A DNA stretch of 64,000 nt from Trinickia dinghuensis (GTDB lineage: Bacteria; Pseudomonadota; Gammaproteobacteria; Burkholderiales; Burkholderiaceae): NCBI RefSeq assembly GCF_003367175.1, contig NZ_QRGA01000001.1:496001-560000 (forward strand), given 5' to 3'. Made by a program: the position numbers and the translations under genes. Under the pieces are notes generated by a model, which searched no databases, had not been told where the DNA came from, and was given only the letters and a program-made list of their open reading frames with translations. Position 1 is the first letter of the stretch; each line of letters begins with the position of its first letter. This document shows, piece after piece, positions 1 to 7,890 of this stretch.

Positions 1-378
1 ATCGGAGCAGCGGGCTTCGTGATCGCCAGCCTATCGGCGAACCCGTGGATCGCCATGGGCGCGCTCTGCGTTGCGGCAACCGGCCTGTGGGTGGCGAACA
101 CCGTCTTCTGGACCTTGCCGGCGAGCATGCTGGCCGGCGCCACCGCGGCCGTCGGCATCGCCTTCATCAATGCGTTCGGCAACCTAGGCGGCTTCGTCGG
201 CCCCTATGTGACGGGCTGGATTCGGCAGGCAACGCACTCGTATGTCTGGGCGCTGGCCATGCTCGGCGGCTTCCTCGCGCTGAGCGGCATCATCGTCCTA
301 ATCGTCGGCCGATCGGACGCGGTGGGTAACGAACGGGCCGGGCAGCCCACCTCGCTGACCAAGCCACGGGCAAATTGA
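1..378 (+). CDS. MFS transporter, ACS family, C-terminal part
   Basis: The frame is open from the first base, so this is the 3-prime end of a gene that starts outside the window. About 125 residues are visible. They form the last hydrophobic helices of a major facilitator carrier, including a stretch with FINAFGNLGGFVGPYVTG. Similar wording occurs in the second carrier at 12948-14264 (FINSIGTLGGFAGPYLVG), so both belong to the anion:cation symporter group that imports tartrate, glucarate, phthalate and similar carboxylates. Its position ahead of an acid-sugar-type catabolic operon suggests uptake of that substrate. The exact ligand cannot be read from the fragment. Confidence 0.85.
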   Translation: MGAAGFVIASLSANPWIAMGALCVAATGLWVANTVFWTLPASMLAGATAAVGIAFINAFGNLGGFVGPYVTGWIRQATHSYVWALAMLGGFLALSGIIVLIVGRSDAVGNERAGQPTSLTKPRAN

Positions 379-406
379 GCCGCCTCTAACTCTAGAATAA
401 ACCCCT

Positions 407-438
407 AAATTGTACTAACATGCGATAAAGTACAATTT
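407..438. promoter_or_regulatory. Operator-like inverted repeat (candidate GntR site 1)
   Basis: Ten-base arms AAATTGTACT (407-416) and AGTACAATTT (429-438) flank a 12-base spacer, about 50 bases before the dehydrogenase gene at 490. The same arm and spacer layout recurs at 7721-7752, and the inner motif recurs at 8815 and 8957. I infer an operator for the GntR regulator encoded at 7891-8766. Confidence 0.65.
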
Positions 439-489
439 GATCGATGTTTTCCTCGGCGCGCGAGCTGCCGACTTTGTGGAGATTCTCTG

Positions 490-1560
490 ATGCGTATCCT
501 AGTGTTGCCGTGCGACGGCATTGGCCCCGAGATCACGGCCGCCTCGATGGCCGTCCTGCAGGCGGCGGACAAAAAATTCGGCCTCGATTTGTCGTTCGAC
601 TACGACGACGTCGGTTTCGTCAGTCTTGAAAAATACGGCACGACGCTGCGCGACGAAGTGCTGGAGAAGGCCAAAACCTACGACGGCGTCATTCTCGGCA
701 CGCAGTCTCATGCCGACTATCCCGCTCCGGAAAAAGGCGGCCGCAACGTATCGGCGGGCTTTCGCATCGGCCTCGATCTCTACGCGAACGTTCGACCGGC
801 ACGCACCCGCCCGTTCCTGACTTCGAACATGCGCGAAGGCAAGACGATGGACCTCGTGATCATGCGCGAGGCGACCGAAGGCTTCTACCCCGACCGCAAC
901 ATGACCAAGGGCTGGGCGGAGCTGATGCCGAGCCCCGACATGGCCATCTCGATGCGCAAGATCACGCGCCATTGCAGCGAGCGGATCGCACGCCGCGCGT
1001 TCGAGCTCGCCATGAAGCGCAATAAGAAAGTCACGGCGATCCACAAGGCCAACAGCTTCCACATGACGGACGGGCTATTCCTCGAATGCGTTCGAGACGT
1101 TGCCAAGGATTTCCCGGAAGTGCAGGTGGACGATCTGCTCGTCGACGCATCGACCGCCCATTTGGTCCGTACGCCCGAGCGTTTCGACGTGCTCGTGGCG
1201 ACCAATTTCTACGGCGACATCATCAGCGATCTGGCCAGCGAGCTTTCGGGCAGCCTGGGATTGGCCGGCTCGATGATGGCGAGCGACACGCATTGCTGCG
1301 CTCAGGCCCAGCACGGCTCGGCACCCGATATCGCCGGCCAGGACAAGGCCAATCCGGTGTCGATGATTCTGTCGGTCGCCATGCTGATCCAGTGGATGGG
1401 CGAACACCACGGCAACCCGTCGTTCGTCGAAGCCGGCAAGGCGATGGAAGCGGCCGTCGACAAGGTTCTCGAGCATCCGGCCATGCGCACGCCGGATTTG
1501 GGCGGCCGGTTCGGCTGCAAGGCATTCGGCGACGAAGTCGCTCGCGTGCTGGCGGGCTGA
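490..1560 (+). CDS. Isocitrate/isopropylmalate dehydrogenase family protein (tartrate/malate type)
   Basis: A 356-residue beta-decarboxylating dehydrogenase. It opens with the nucleotide-fold start MRILVLPCDGIGPEI and carries the family features KVTAIHKANSFHMTDGLF (catalytic Lys region) and NFYGDIISDLASEL (metal-binding aspartates). These enzymes oxidise a 2-hydroxy acid with NAD(P), usually followed by decarboxylation. Length and context fit the tartrate/D-malate/tetronate-like branch better than LeuB, since no leucine genes are nearby. A close paralogue lies at 11813-12886; the two share long identical blocks. It is the first gene of a run with an amidohydrolase and a sugar-acid kinase. The substrate is not determined by sequence alone. 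Confidence 0.85.
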   Translation: MRILVLPCDGIGPEITAASMAVLQAADKKFGLDLSFDYDDVGFVSLEKYGTTLRDEVLEKAKTYDGVILGTQSHADYPAPEKGGRNVSAGFRIGLDLYANVRPARTRPFLTSNMREGKTMDLVIMREATEGFYPDRNMTKGWAELMPSPDMAISMRKITRHCSERIARRAFELAMKRNKKVTAIHKANSFHMTDGLFLECVRDVAKDFPEVQVDDLLVDASTAHLVRTPERFDVLVATNFYGDIISDLASELSGSLGLAGSMMASDTHCCAQAQHGSAPDIAGQDKANPVSMILSVAMLIQWMGEHHGNPSFVEAGKAMEAAVDKVLEHPAMRTPDLGGRFGCKAFGDEVARVLAG

Positions 1561-1570
1561 CACCCTTCTC

Positions 1571-1598
1571 GGCGCGGGCGCCGCGTGCGCCCCGCGCC
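1571..1598 (+). terminator. GC-rich intercistronic hairpin
   Basis: Arms GGCGCGGG (1571-1578) and CCCGCGCC (1591-1598) can pair over a 12-base loop just after the dehydrogenase stop. There is no U-tract. It may be an attenuator or an mRNA-stabilising hairpin rather than a full terminator. A comparable hairpin follows the paralogous gene at 12898. Confidence 0.4.
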
Positions 1599-1640
1599 TT
1601 CATGCGGATCTACATCGATAAAAATCTAGGAGACAGCGAA

Positions 1641-2627
1641 ATGGTCAACCGCAGGCAGATGCTGATCATGACGGGGGCAGCACTGGGCGCGTCGCTTACC
1701 GGGTTTCAGGACGTCATGGCAAAGGAATTGGGACATATGTCTCCCATCGGCTTCAAGGTACCGATCGGGGTGGTCGATTCACACTGTCACATCTTCAATC
1801 CGGAGAAGTTTCCCTATTCTCCGAAGCGGAAATACACGCCGCCGTCCGCGACCGTGCAGGACTTGCAGCGCTTTCACGCCGCGATCCATGTGCACCGGAC
1901 CGTGTTCGTGCAACCGAGCGTCTACGGCACCGACAACGCGTGCCTGCTCGACGCGCTGCGCCAGGTCGGAAGCAACGCACGCGGGATCGCCGTGATCGAT
2001 CGGACGTTCTCGAGCCAGCAGTTGGACGACTTGGCGGGTGCCGGCGTGGTCGGCGTGCGCATCAATCTCGAGGTTGGCAAGGACCGCAACTTGGACTTGG
2101 CCGTGACGCGCCTCGAGCAAACGGTCGAGACCTTGCGCGGCAAGCCGTTCATCATCCAAATCTATGCCGCGTTGCCGATTCTCGACGAGCTCGCGCCGCG
2201 CATCCAAGTTCAACCCCATCGAGTCGTCATCGATCACTTTGGTTTGGCGAAGGCGGCGGCCGGTCCGGAGCAGCCCGGCATGTCGGCCCTGGTTGCATTG
2301 ATGGCATCGAAGAAGGCATTCGTCAAACTGTCCGGCCCTTATCAGATCTCGGCGAAGAAGCCCGGATATGCCGATACGATTCCGATCGGCCGGGCGCTCG
2401 TCGAAGCCTCGCCGGATCAGGTCATCTGGGGAAGCGATTGGCCGCATACGGGCGGCAGTTCCCGCCCGGCGAATGCAAAACCCACGGACATCGAGCCGTT
2501 TCGCGACGAGGACGAAGGACGCAACTTCACGCTCGTCAAGGACTGGGCACCCCAGGAAGCGCAACGACACAAGCTGCTCGTGGACAACGCCACGCGCCTG
2601 TTCGGCTTCTCGAAAGCCGCGGCGTAA
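1641..2627 (+). CDS. Amidohydrolase (2-pyrone-4,6-dicarboxylate lactonase-like) with Tat-like signal
   Basis: A 328-residue metal-dependent hydrolase of the amidohydrolase-2 (TIM-barrel) group. DSHCHIFNPEKFPYSPKR gives the first metal-binding His pair and the phenylalanine/proline pattern shared with LigI-type lactonases. HFG and WGSDWPHTGG are the later barrel motifs with the catalytic Asp. The start at 1641 has GGAGACAGCGAA before it. The first 27 residues (NRRQMLIMTG, a hydrophobic core, then a VMA cleavage-like site) look like a twin-arginine signal, which is unusual for this family and absent from the paralogue at 9054-9941. Likely role: opening a lactone or hydrolysing a related C-O bond at the start of the pathway, possibly in the periplasm. 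Confidence 0.82.
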   Translation: MVNRRQMLIMTGAALGASLTGFQDVMAKELGHMSPIGFKVPIGVVDSHCHIFNPEKFPYSPKRKYTPPSATVQDLQRFHAAIHVHRTVFVQPSVYGTDNACLLDALRQVGSNARGIAVIDRTFSSQQLDDLAGAGVVGVRINLEVGKDRNLDLAVTRLEQTVETLRGKPFIIQIYAALPILDELAPRIQVQPHRVVIDHFGLAKAAAGPEQPGMSALVALMASKKAFVKLSGPYQISAKKPGYADTIPIGRALVEASPDQVIWGSDWPHTGGSSRPANAKPTDIEPFRDEDEGRNFTLVKDWAPQEAQRHKLLVDNATRLFGFSKAAA

Positions 2628-2645
2628 TTCGATCGGAGTGAACTC

Positions 2646-3920
2646 TTGAATAAGCCTTTACTCGGTTGCATCGCCGACGATTTCACGGGCGGCACCGATC
2701 TAGCCAGCACGCTCGTGCGCGGCGGGATGCGAACCGTTCAGACCATCGGTGTGCCGACGCAGGCCGGCGTGCCGGACGCCGACGCCATCGTAATCGCACT
2801 GAAGACCCGGACGGTCGATCCGAGAGAGGCCGTCAGCGAGTCGCTCGCCGCGTTGGAATGGTTAAGGCGCGCCGGCTGCGAGCAGTTCTTCTTCAAATAC
2901 TGCTCGACCTTCGATTCGACGCCGAAGGGCAACATCGGCCCCGTGGCGGACGCGCTGGCCGATGCGCTCGGCGTCGACTTCGCGATCGCGTGTCCTGCCT
3001 TTCCCGAAAACGGCCGAACGATTTACAGGGGACATCTGTTCGTCGGCGACGCGCTGCTTAGCGAATCGGGCATGCGCAATCATCCGCTCACGCCGATGAC
3101 CGAATCGAATCTTGTTCGCGTCCTGCAATGCCAGACGCGAGCCAAGGTCGGTTCGGTGATGCTGGACGTCGTTTCGAGCGGCCCCGGTTCGATTACCGGC
3201 AAGTTCGATGCCCTTCGCAAGGAGGGCGTGCAGTACGCGATCGTCGATGCGGTGACTGAGCGCGATCTGCTCGACATCGGCGTCGCGCTATCGGGCCATC
3301 GATTGATCACCGGTGGGTCCGGCATCGCCATGGGTCTTCCCGGCAACTTTCGCGCCGCCGGAAAGCTGACGGCGTCGATATCCACGGCAGCGGTCCTGCC
3401 AGCCATCATGGGGCGCAGCGTCGTCCTCTCGGGGAGCTGCTCAGTCGCGACGAACGCCCAGGTCGAACATTGGAAGCGCACTCGTCCGGCATTCCAGTTG
3501 GACACGTTGAAGCTGGCCGACGGCGACGGGCAAATCGAAGCGGCCATCGCCTGGGCCGCCGAGCGCGTCGGCGGCGAACCGGTTCTCGTCTACGGCAGTG
3601 CAATGCCGGATGTCGTCAAGTTTGCGCAGGAAAGGCTCGGCGTCGAGAAGGCGGGTGCGTTGATGGAACAGGCATTGGCCAAGATCGCCTGCGCCTTGGT
3701 GGAACAGCACGGCGTGCGCAAGCTCGTCGTCGCGGGCGGCGAGACTTCAGGCGCGGTCGTCAAGGCGCTCGATGTTCCGGCGCTGCGCATCGGCGCCCCG
3801 ATCGATCCGGGTGTGCCGTGGACCATCGGCAGCGGCAAGCAGCCGTTGGCGCTCGCGCTCAAGTCGGGAAACTTCGGAACGATCGATTTCTTCGAGAAGG
3901 CCCTGAAGACGGCACCGTGA
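2646..3920 (+). CDS. otnK: Four-carbon acid sugar kinase family protein (OtnK-like, DUF1537)
   Basis: A 424-residue member of the DUF1537 kinases, which phosphorylate four-carbon acid sugars such as 3-oxo-tetronate, threonate or erythronate. The N-terminus GCIADDFTGGTDLA is the conserved substrate-binding signature. VVAGGETSGAVVKAL and IGAPIDPGVPW form the ATP-binding C-terminal half. It begins at a TTG codon preceded by CGGAGTG, 18 bases after the amidohydrolase stop, so the two are probably co-transcribed. With the class II aldolase at 6981-7622 it reproduces the OtnK/OtnC pair, in which 3-oxo-tetronate 4-phosphate is decarboxylated to dihydroxyacetone phosphate. The exact stereoisomer used is unknown. 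Confidence 0.85.
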   Translation: MNKPLLGCIADDFTGGTDLASTLVRGGMRTVQTIGVPTQAGVPDADAIVIALKTRTVDPREAVSESLAALEWLRRAGCEQFFFKYCSTFDSTPKGNIGPVADALADALGVDFAIACPAFPENGRTIYRGHLFVGDALLSESGMRNHPLTPMTESNLVRVLQCQTRAKVGSVMLDVVSSGPGSITGKFDALRKEGVQYAIVDAVTERDLLDIGVALSGHRLITGGSGIAMGLPGNFRAAGKLTASISTAAVLPAIMGRSVVLSGSCSVATNAQVEHWKRTRPAFQLDTLKLADGDGQIEAAIAWAAERVGGEPVLVYGSAMPDVVKFAQERLGVEKAGALMEQALAKIACALVEQHGVRKLVVAGGETSGAVVKALDVPALRIGAPIDPGVPWTIGSGKQPLALALKSGNFGTIDFFEKALKTAP

Positions 3921-3948
3921 TGCAGCCGCGAGGCGCCGCACAGTAAAG

Positions 3949-3976
3949 CCGCGCGCCAGGATGCTCAGGCGCGCGG
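3949..3976. terminator. Convergent hairpin between kinase and CobT-like gene
   Basis: Perfect nine-base arms CCGCGCGCC (3949-3957) and GGCGCGCGG (3968-3976) around a ten-base loop overlap the stop of the minus-strand CobT-like gene. It sits between two converging genes and could end both transcripts, although no T-run follows. Confidence 0.5.
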
Positions 3977-5728
3977 CGTCTCGAGCATCCACTCCCTGTG
4001 CTTCAGAAGCGTTTGGCCGAGCACGTCGAAAGCCGCCCTCGGCAAATCGTGCAGTTGCTCGACGACGATGCTCGTCGGATAGAAGTCCCTGACCGCATCG
4101 GCGAGAACGCCCACGCCGACCAACTCCACTCCACGCTCCAGCAGTTCGTCGACGCGCAGGTGCAGATCGGTACGAAGTACGGCGGGATGGCCGTCGCCCG
4201 TCGCTGGGTAGCCGTCGGACAGCACCATCAAGATATGCCGGTGTGCGCGCCGCGCGAGCAGTCGTGCCGACGCCCAACTCAACGCTTCTCCGTCCGGATT
4301 CTCGTGGCCGCATTCGACGCAAGCCAAGCCACTGAGGTTGTCGGAATCGAAGCGCTTGTAGATCTGCAGATCGAGCCGCTCGACGAAGCGGTTATAGCCG
4401 CGCGGCGTGTTGCCGTTTGCCAACCATCGCTGGTGGTACTCGCGCATCGCCTCGTCCTCTATCGAGCTATAGCCGAGCACTTCGAAAGGAAAATCCAGCC
4501 GGCTCAACGCATCGCTGAGCGCGGCGGCGCACAGCTTGGCCAACTCGATTTTGTTGCCCGCCATCGAACCGCTGCGATCGATGAGCAGCGTCACGGCCGC
4601 ATCGCGCCCGGGTCGGACACGTTTCGTCCGAAACGGCGTGCGGTACCCGGGCGACGTCGCGAGCCGCGCAAGCGAGGGACGATCCAGTTCGCCGCGCTCC
4701 TGTTCGCGCTTCCAGTGAGTTTGCTCGTCGGCTTTGAGCGCTCGCTCGAGCTTGGCCTTGAGCGATTCGGTCTGGGCGCGCGCCGCGCTTCTCAGCTTTC
4801 GCCAACCAACGGGATCTCCCTTGCCGGTCAAATCGGTTTCGACGTCGAATTGCGTCGTGATCGGCACGGACAACGTTGGGCGGCTGCCAAGAAACGAAGC
4901 GGAGGGATGCGCCGACGCTTCGCCGGCGGGCTGATCGGTGGCGTCGGATTCGGCTTGCGTTTGCGCTGGTGTTCCGCCGCTCGAAGAAGCAGCCGCATTC
5001 GACGTGGATGGGTCCTCCGCGGCTCCCGGATCGTCGAACGCCATCTCGCTCTCGATGACGGCAGCGTCGAGCGTGCTCTGAGGGCCGGCAGTGAACATCA
5101 TGTTGTTCACGTTGCCGGCGGAAAGGCCTCGAATGCGCTGAACCAGATCGATTGCGATGCGAATGCTGTCGCCCGTCGAAGCCGTCATGCGCGCTCGATC
5201 GAGTAGATCGCCGCTCGCACCTAGCGCGGCATCGAGCGAGCGGCTCGATTCGGTTGCCGTCGGCGTTTCGTTCCAAAGGAAGCGTTCGACGCGCCACGTC
5301 AGCTTCTCCGCCCAACTGAGTTTCGTCCAGCGAACGCTCATGGCACGCGCCGTTTGCACGCGCGAATGCGAGAGAAACGAGGCAGCACCCGGGAAGATCT
5401 CCATGAGACGTTCGCACGCGCGCCGGTCTTCGATCGCTTGCGCGAGCCGACGTGCCGCCGACGCGTGCAAGCGATCGAGCGCATCGTAGTCGGAAAAGCG
5501 CGCACGCGCCGCCAGCAAGTCGACGTACCCGGTCATGGTCATGATCCGGATCGACGCATCGGCGCCCGACGCAATCTCCGGCAGCACGAACCGGTCCTCG
5601 CTCAGGTGCGGGTCATCGCCATCGTCCGCGATCACCACTTCGAGACGATCGCGCCCCGTCAGCGCCCGAGCGAGCCGCGACAGATACGCTAACGTGTCGT
5701 CGCCCGGTTCGATCGGTACCTCGCTCAT
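3965..5728 (-). CDS. CobT-like VWA-domain protein (chelatase-type)
   Basis: A 587-residue protein resembling the CobT subunit of aerobic cobaltochelatase. The C-terminal third is a von Willebrand A domain with an intact MIDAS start LLIDRSGSMAGNKIELA and a downstream LMVLSDGYPATGDG. The middle has a low-complexity acidic Ser/Ala/Asp/Glu linker (about residues 235-290), as CobT proteins do. It starts four bases after the AAA+ partner stop, so the two form an operon. CobS/CobT-type pairs use ATP to insert metals or remodel partner proteins. No cobalamin gene lies nearby, so a dedicated client in the sugar-acid pathway is more likely than B12 synthesis. That role is inference. Confidence 0.8.
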   Translation of the reverse strand: MSEVPIEPGDDTLAYLSRLARALTGRDRLEVVIADDGDDPHLSEDRFVLPEIASGADASIRIMTMTGYVDLLAARARFSDYDALDRLHASAARRLAQAIEDRRACERLMEIFPGAASFLSHSRVQTARAMSVRWTKLSWAEKLTWRVERFLWNETPTATESSRSLDAALGASGDLLDRARMTASTGDSIRIAIDLVQRIRGLSAGNVNNMMFTAGPQSTLDAAVIESEMAFDDPGAAEDPSTSNAAASSSGGTPAQTQAESDATDQPAGEASAHPSASFLGSRPTLSVPITTQFDVETDLTGKGDPVGWRKLRSAARAQTESLKAKLERALKADEQTHWKREQERGELDRPSLARLATSPGYRTPFRTKRVRPGRDAAVTLLIDRSGSMAGNKIELAKLCAAALSDALSRLDFPFEVLGYSSIEDEAMREYHQRWLANGNTPRGYNRFVERLDLQIYKRFDSDNLSGLACVECGHENPDGEALSWASARLLARRAHRHILMVLSDGYPATGDGHPAVLRTDLHLRVDELLERGVELVGVGVLADAVRDFYPTSIVVEQLHDLPRAAFDVLGQTLLKHREWMLETPRA

Positions 5729-5732
5729 CGCC

Positions 5733-6938
5733 CTACTCTTCGACGCCGATATGATGCTCGATGATGCTGCGGATCAACCGCGCATCCTCGGCGCTGACCT
5801 TCGAGTAGATGGTCGGCCCCGCCGCGGTTTCGGGGTCCTTCGTGCGAAGCATGAGGGCGGTCCAGTCGAGCAGCCGCCGCGTGGAAAACGCGCCCGCAAG
5901 GTCCTCGCGCATGAATGCCTCGCGGCACTCGGCGGCGATCGATGCCAAGGTGCGCGCCATCGCTTCCGAAATGCGCGGGCCGAAAGTACGCCGCAGCACC
6001 TGCGCTTCGTCTTCTCGCGAAAGGTAGTCGATGCGATAGACGCGCCAGCGATCGAGAAAGGCCTCGTTCATCACGTTGGCCCCTTGATAGAGATGACGAT
6101 ACTGCCCCATCGAGCCCACGGCGTTGGCCGTCGCGAAGAGCCGGAACGATGGATGAGGAGCGACGATCTCGTTGCCCTTTTCCTTCAGCAGCAAGCGGCC
6201 GCCCGGTTCGAGCACCGCCGTGAGCACGGCGAGAATAGCCGGCTCGGCGAAATCGACCTCGTCGACGATGAGCCATAGGCCCTCGCGCATTGCCGTGGGC
6301 AGCACGCCGTCGATCCATATCGTTTCGCCGCCCTTCACGGTCCAGAAACCAACGAAATCGCCGACGGTCGTTTGGCCGTTCATGTTGGAGCGCAGCACAC
6401 CCTGATGAGTATGCGCGGCGATCTGTTCGATGAGACTGGTCTTGCCGGTGCCCGTGTGGCCGATCAGAAGGAGGCGGCGATTTTCGACGACGTCGCGCAG
6501 GATATCGTCCGAACGCGCGGCGAATAGATAGGCTGGGTTCTCCTCCGGCACGAGAGGACCACCCGCGCCGAGCGGCATGACGACTTGGCCAATGGCCGCC
6601 GTGCGGCCCGGCTTGCCCGCGTCGTGCTGCGCATGGGGTGGTCCTTCGCGCAAATCGCGCAGGAACGCAGACCCATTTGCAGAAGGCTTGTCGGGCGCCC
6701 CAGCGTCGTGCCGGACAAAACCTTCCCGCCGCCATTTCCGCAGCTTCGACTTGAGGTTGTCGAGATCCACCACCGTATCGATATGCACCTCGCCGCCGGC
6801 GAGCCGATGCTCGATCCGGTACAGCTGTGGGCGGTCGGATCGGCTCACGGCCCACTGACCGGCGGACCGATCCGTCGGATGACGATAGGCGCCGAGCAAA
6901 TTCTGATCTTGGGCGGTATTTTCGGCTGTCGATTTCAT
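5733..6938 (-). CDS. CobS-like AAA+ ATPase
   Basis: A 401-residue AAA+ ATPase of the CobS/MoxR-like group. Walker A is GHTGTGKTSLIEQIA, Walker B is LWLIVDEVDFAEPA, and the pore/sensor region includes SNMNGQTTVGDFVGFW and RLFATANAVGSMGQYRHLYQG. The N-terminal about 120 residues differ from biosynthetic CobS. It lies directly before the CobT-like VWA gene, giving a motor plus MIDAS adaptor pair. It is transcribed away from the class II aldolase side, in the same direction as that gene, with 42 bases between them. The pair may mature or activate a metalloenzyme of the surrounding pathway. Confidence 0.83.
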   Translation of the reverse strand: MKSTAENTAQDQNLLGAYRHPTDRSAGQWAVSRSDRPQLYRIEHRLAGGEVHIDTVVDLDNLKSKLRKWRREGFVRHDAGAPDKPSANGSAFLRDLREGPPHAQHDAGKPGRTAAIGQVVMPLGAGGPLVPEENPAYLFAARSDDILRDVVENRRLLLIGHTGTGKTSLIEQIAAHTHQGVLRSNMNGQTTVGDFVGFWTVKGGETIWIDGVLPTAMREGLWLIVDEVDFAEPAILAVLTAVLEPGGRLLLKEKGNEIVAPHPSFRLFATANAVGSMGQYRHLYQGANVMNEAFLDRWRVYRIDYLSREDEAQVLRRTFGPRISEAMARTLASIAAECREAFMREDLAGAFSTRRLLDWTALMLRTKDPETAAGPTIYSKVSAEDARLIRSIIEHHIGVEE

Positions 6939-6980
6939 GGCACGTTAGTCGATGCTAGGCTCATGCCCGTTGGCCGTGTA

Positions 6981-7622
6981 TCACCAGCGGGCACCGAACG
7001 TATTGCGTAGTTCGTCGATCGCATCATCCGGCAGCGGCGTTGCCGAAGCGCCGAGCGACATCCACAAGGCCGCGGTTTCCTCGAGTTCTTCCAAGGCGAA
7101 CGATGCGGCCGACACCGATCGTTCCCACACCACTGGGCCTAGTCGCTCAAGCAACACGGCTCGCACTTTCCCGGCAACCGCCGCTACTTGGTCGGCCACC
7201 TCCGGGGCGCCGGGCCGGCGATAGCCGATCAACGGCACGTGGCCCACTTTCATCACATAGTACGGTGTGATGGGCGGCAGCACATCATCGACGCTCCAGA
7301 CACCCGCTAAAGTCAGCGCCACAAGATTCGTCGAATGCGTGTGGACCACGCCTCGGGTTTCGCTCGAACGCTCGTAGATCCGTCGATGAAGCGCCAGCGT
7401 TTTCGACGGCCGGCCGCCCGACACATGCTGGCCGTCTGGACCGACTTTGGCGATGTCATTCGGATCGAGCCGTCCGAGGCACGCGTCGGTCGGCGTAATG
7501 AGCCACCCATCGTCGAGGCGCGCGCTGATGTTGCCCGCACTGCCGACCGTGTATCGGCGAGCGTAAAGGCTCGCGCCGACTGTGCAGATCTCTTCGCGAA
7601 TTTTAGATTCGGCAGTTCCCAT
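6981..7622 (-). CDS. otnC: Class II aldolase/adducin family protein (OtnC-like decarboxylase)
   Basis: A 213-residue class II aldolase/adducin-fold enzyme. The segment GSAGNISARL is the phosphate-binding loop, and VVHTHSTNLVALT supplies two zinc-binding histidines of the family. Start at 7622 is chosen because CGGAGGATCC stands immediately before it; a longer in-frame start at 7703 adds a sequence not typical of the family. Together with the DUF1537 kinase it matches 3-oxo-tetronate 4-phosphate decarboxylase, which yields dihydroxyacetone phosphate and CO2. It heads a minus-strand unit followed by the CobS/CobT-like genes, and an operator-like repeat lies about 100 bases upstream. Confidence 0.82.
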   Translation of the reverse strand: MGTAESKIREEICTVGASLYARRYTVGSAGNISARLDDGWLITPTDACLGRLDPNDIAKVGPDGQHVSGGRPSKTLALHRRIYERSSETRGVVHTHSTNLVALTLAGVWSVDDVLPPITPYYVMKVGHVPLIGYRRPGAPEVADQVAAVAGKVRAVLLERLGPVVWERSVSAASFALEELEETAALWMSLGASATPLPDDAIDELRNTFGARW

Positions 7623-7720
7623 GGATCCTCCGGGCAAACGCATGGCAAGACGAGCGGCGAGCGACGCGGCGATGTGCTCAACCGCAGCCGCGCCGCCACT
7701 CATCAGAATTGGCTTGCCTT

Positions 7721-7752
7721 AAATTGTACTCGTTTATCATAAAGTACAAAAT
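7721..7752. promoter_or_regulatory. Operator-like inverted repeat (candidate GntR site 2)
   Basis: Arms AAATTGTACT (7721-7730) and AGTACAAAAT (7743-7752) with a 12-base spacer repeat the geometry of the site at 407-438. It lies upstream of the aldolase transcription start region on the minus strand. Confidence 0.65.
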
Positions 7753-7890
7753 GAAACTCATGCCCGGCATGACCTGGGGCTTGAACACGGTGCTTCCGCC
7801 AACGACTCCGGCTTCCTCTGTTCTACGGCTGGCGGGGTGCCGCAGTAATCGCTTGTGCTGCGCTCGAGCGCGCCGCAGCCTGGCCGCTAA

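Noticed and set aside
3998-5206. 402-codon open frame antisense to the CobT-like gene
   Set aside because: No motif or ribosome site; the minus strand carries an intact VWA protein.
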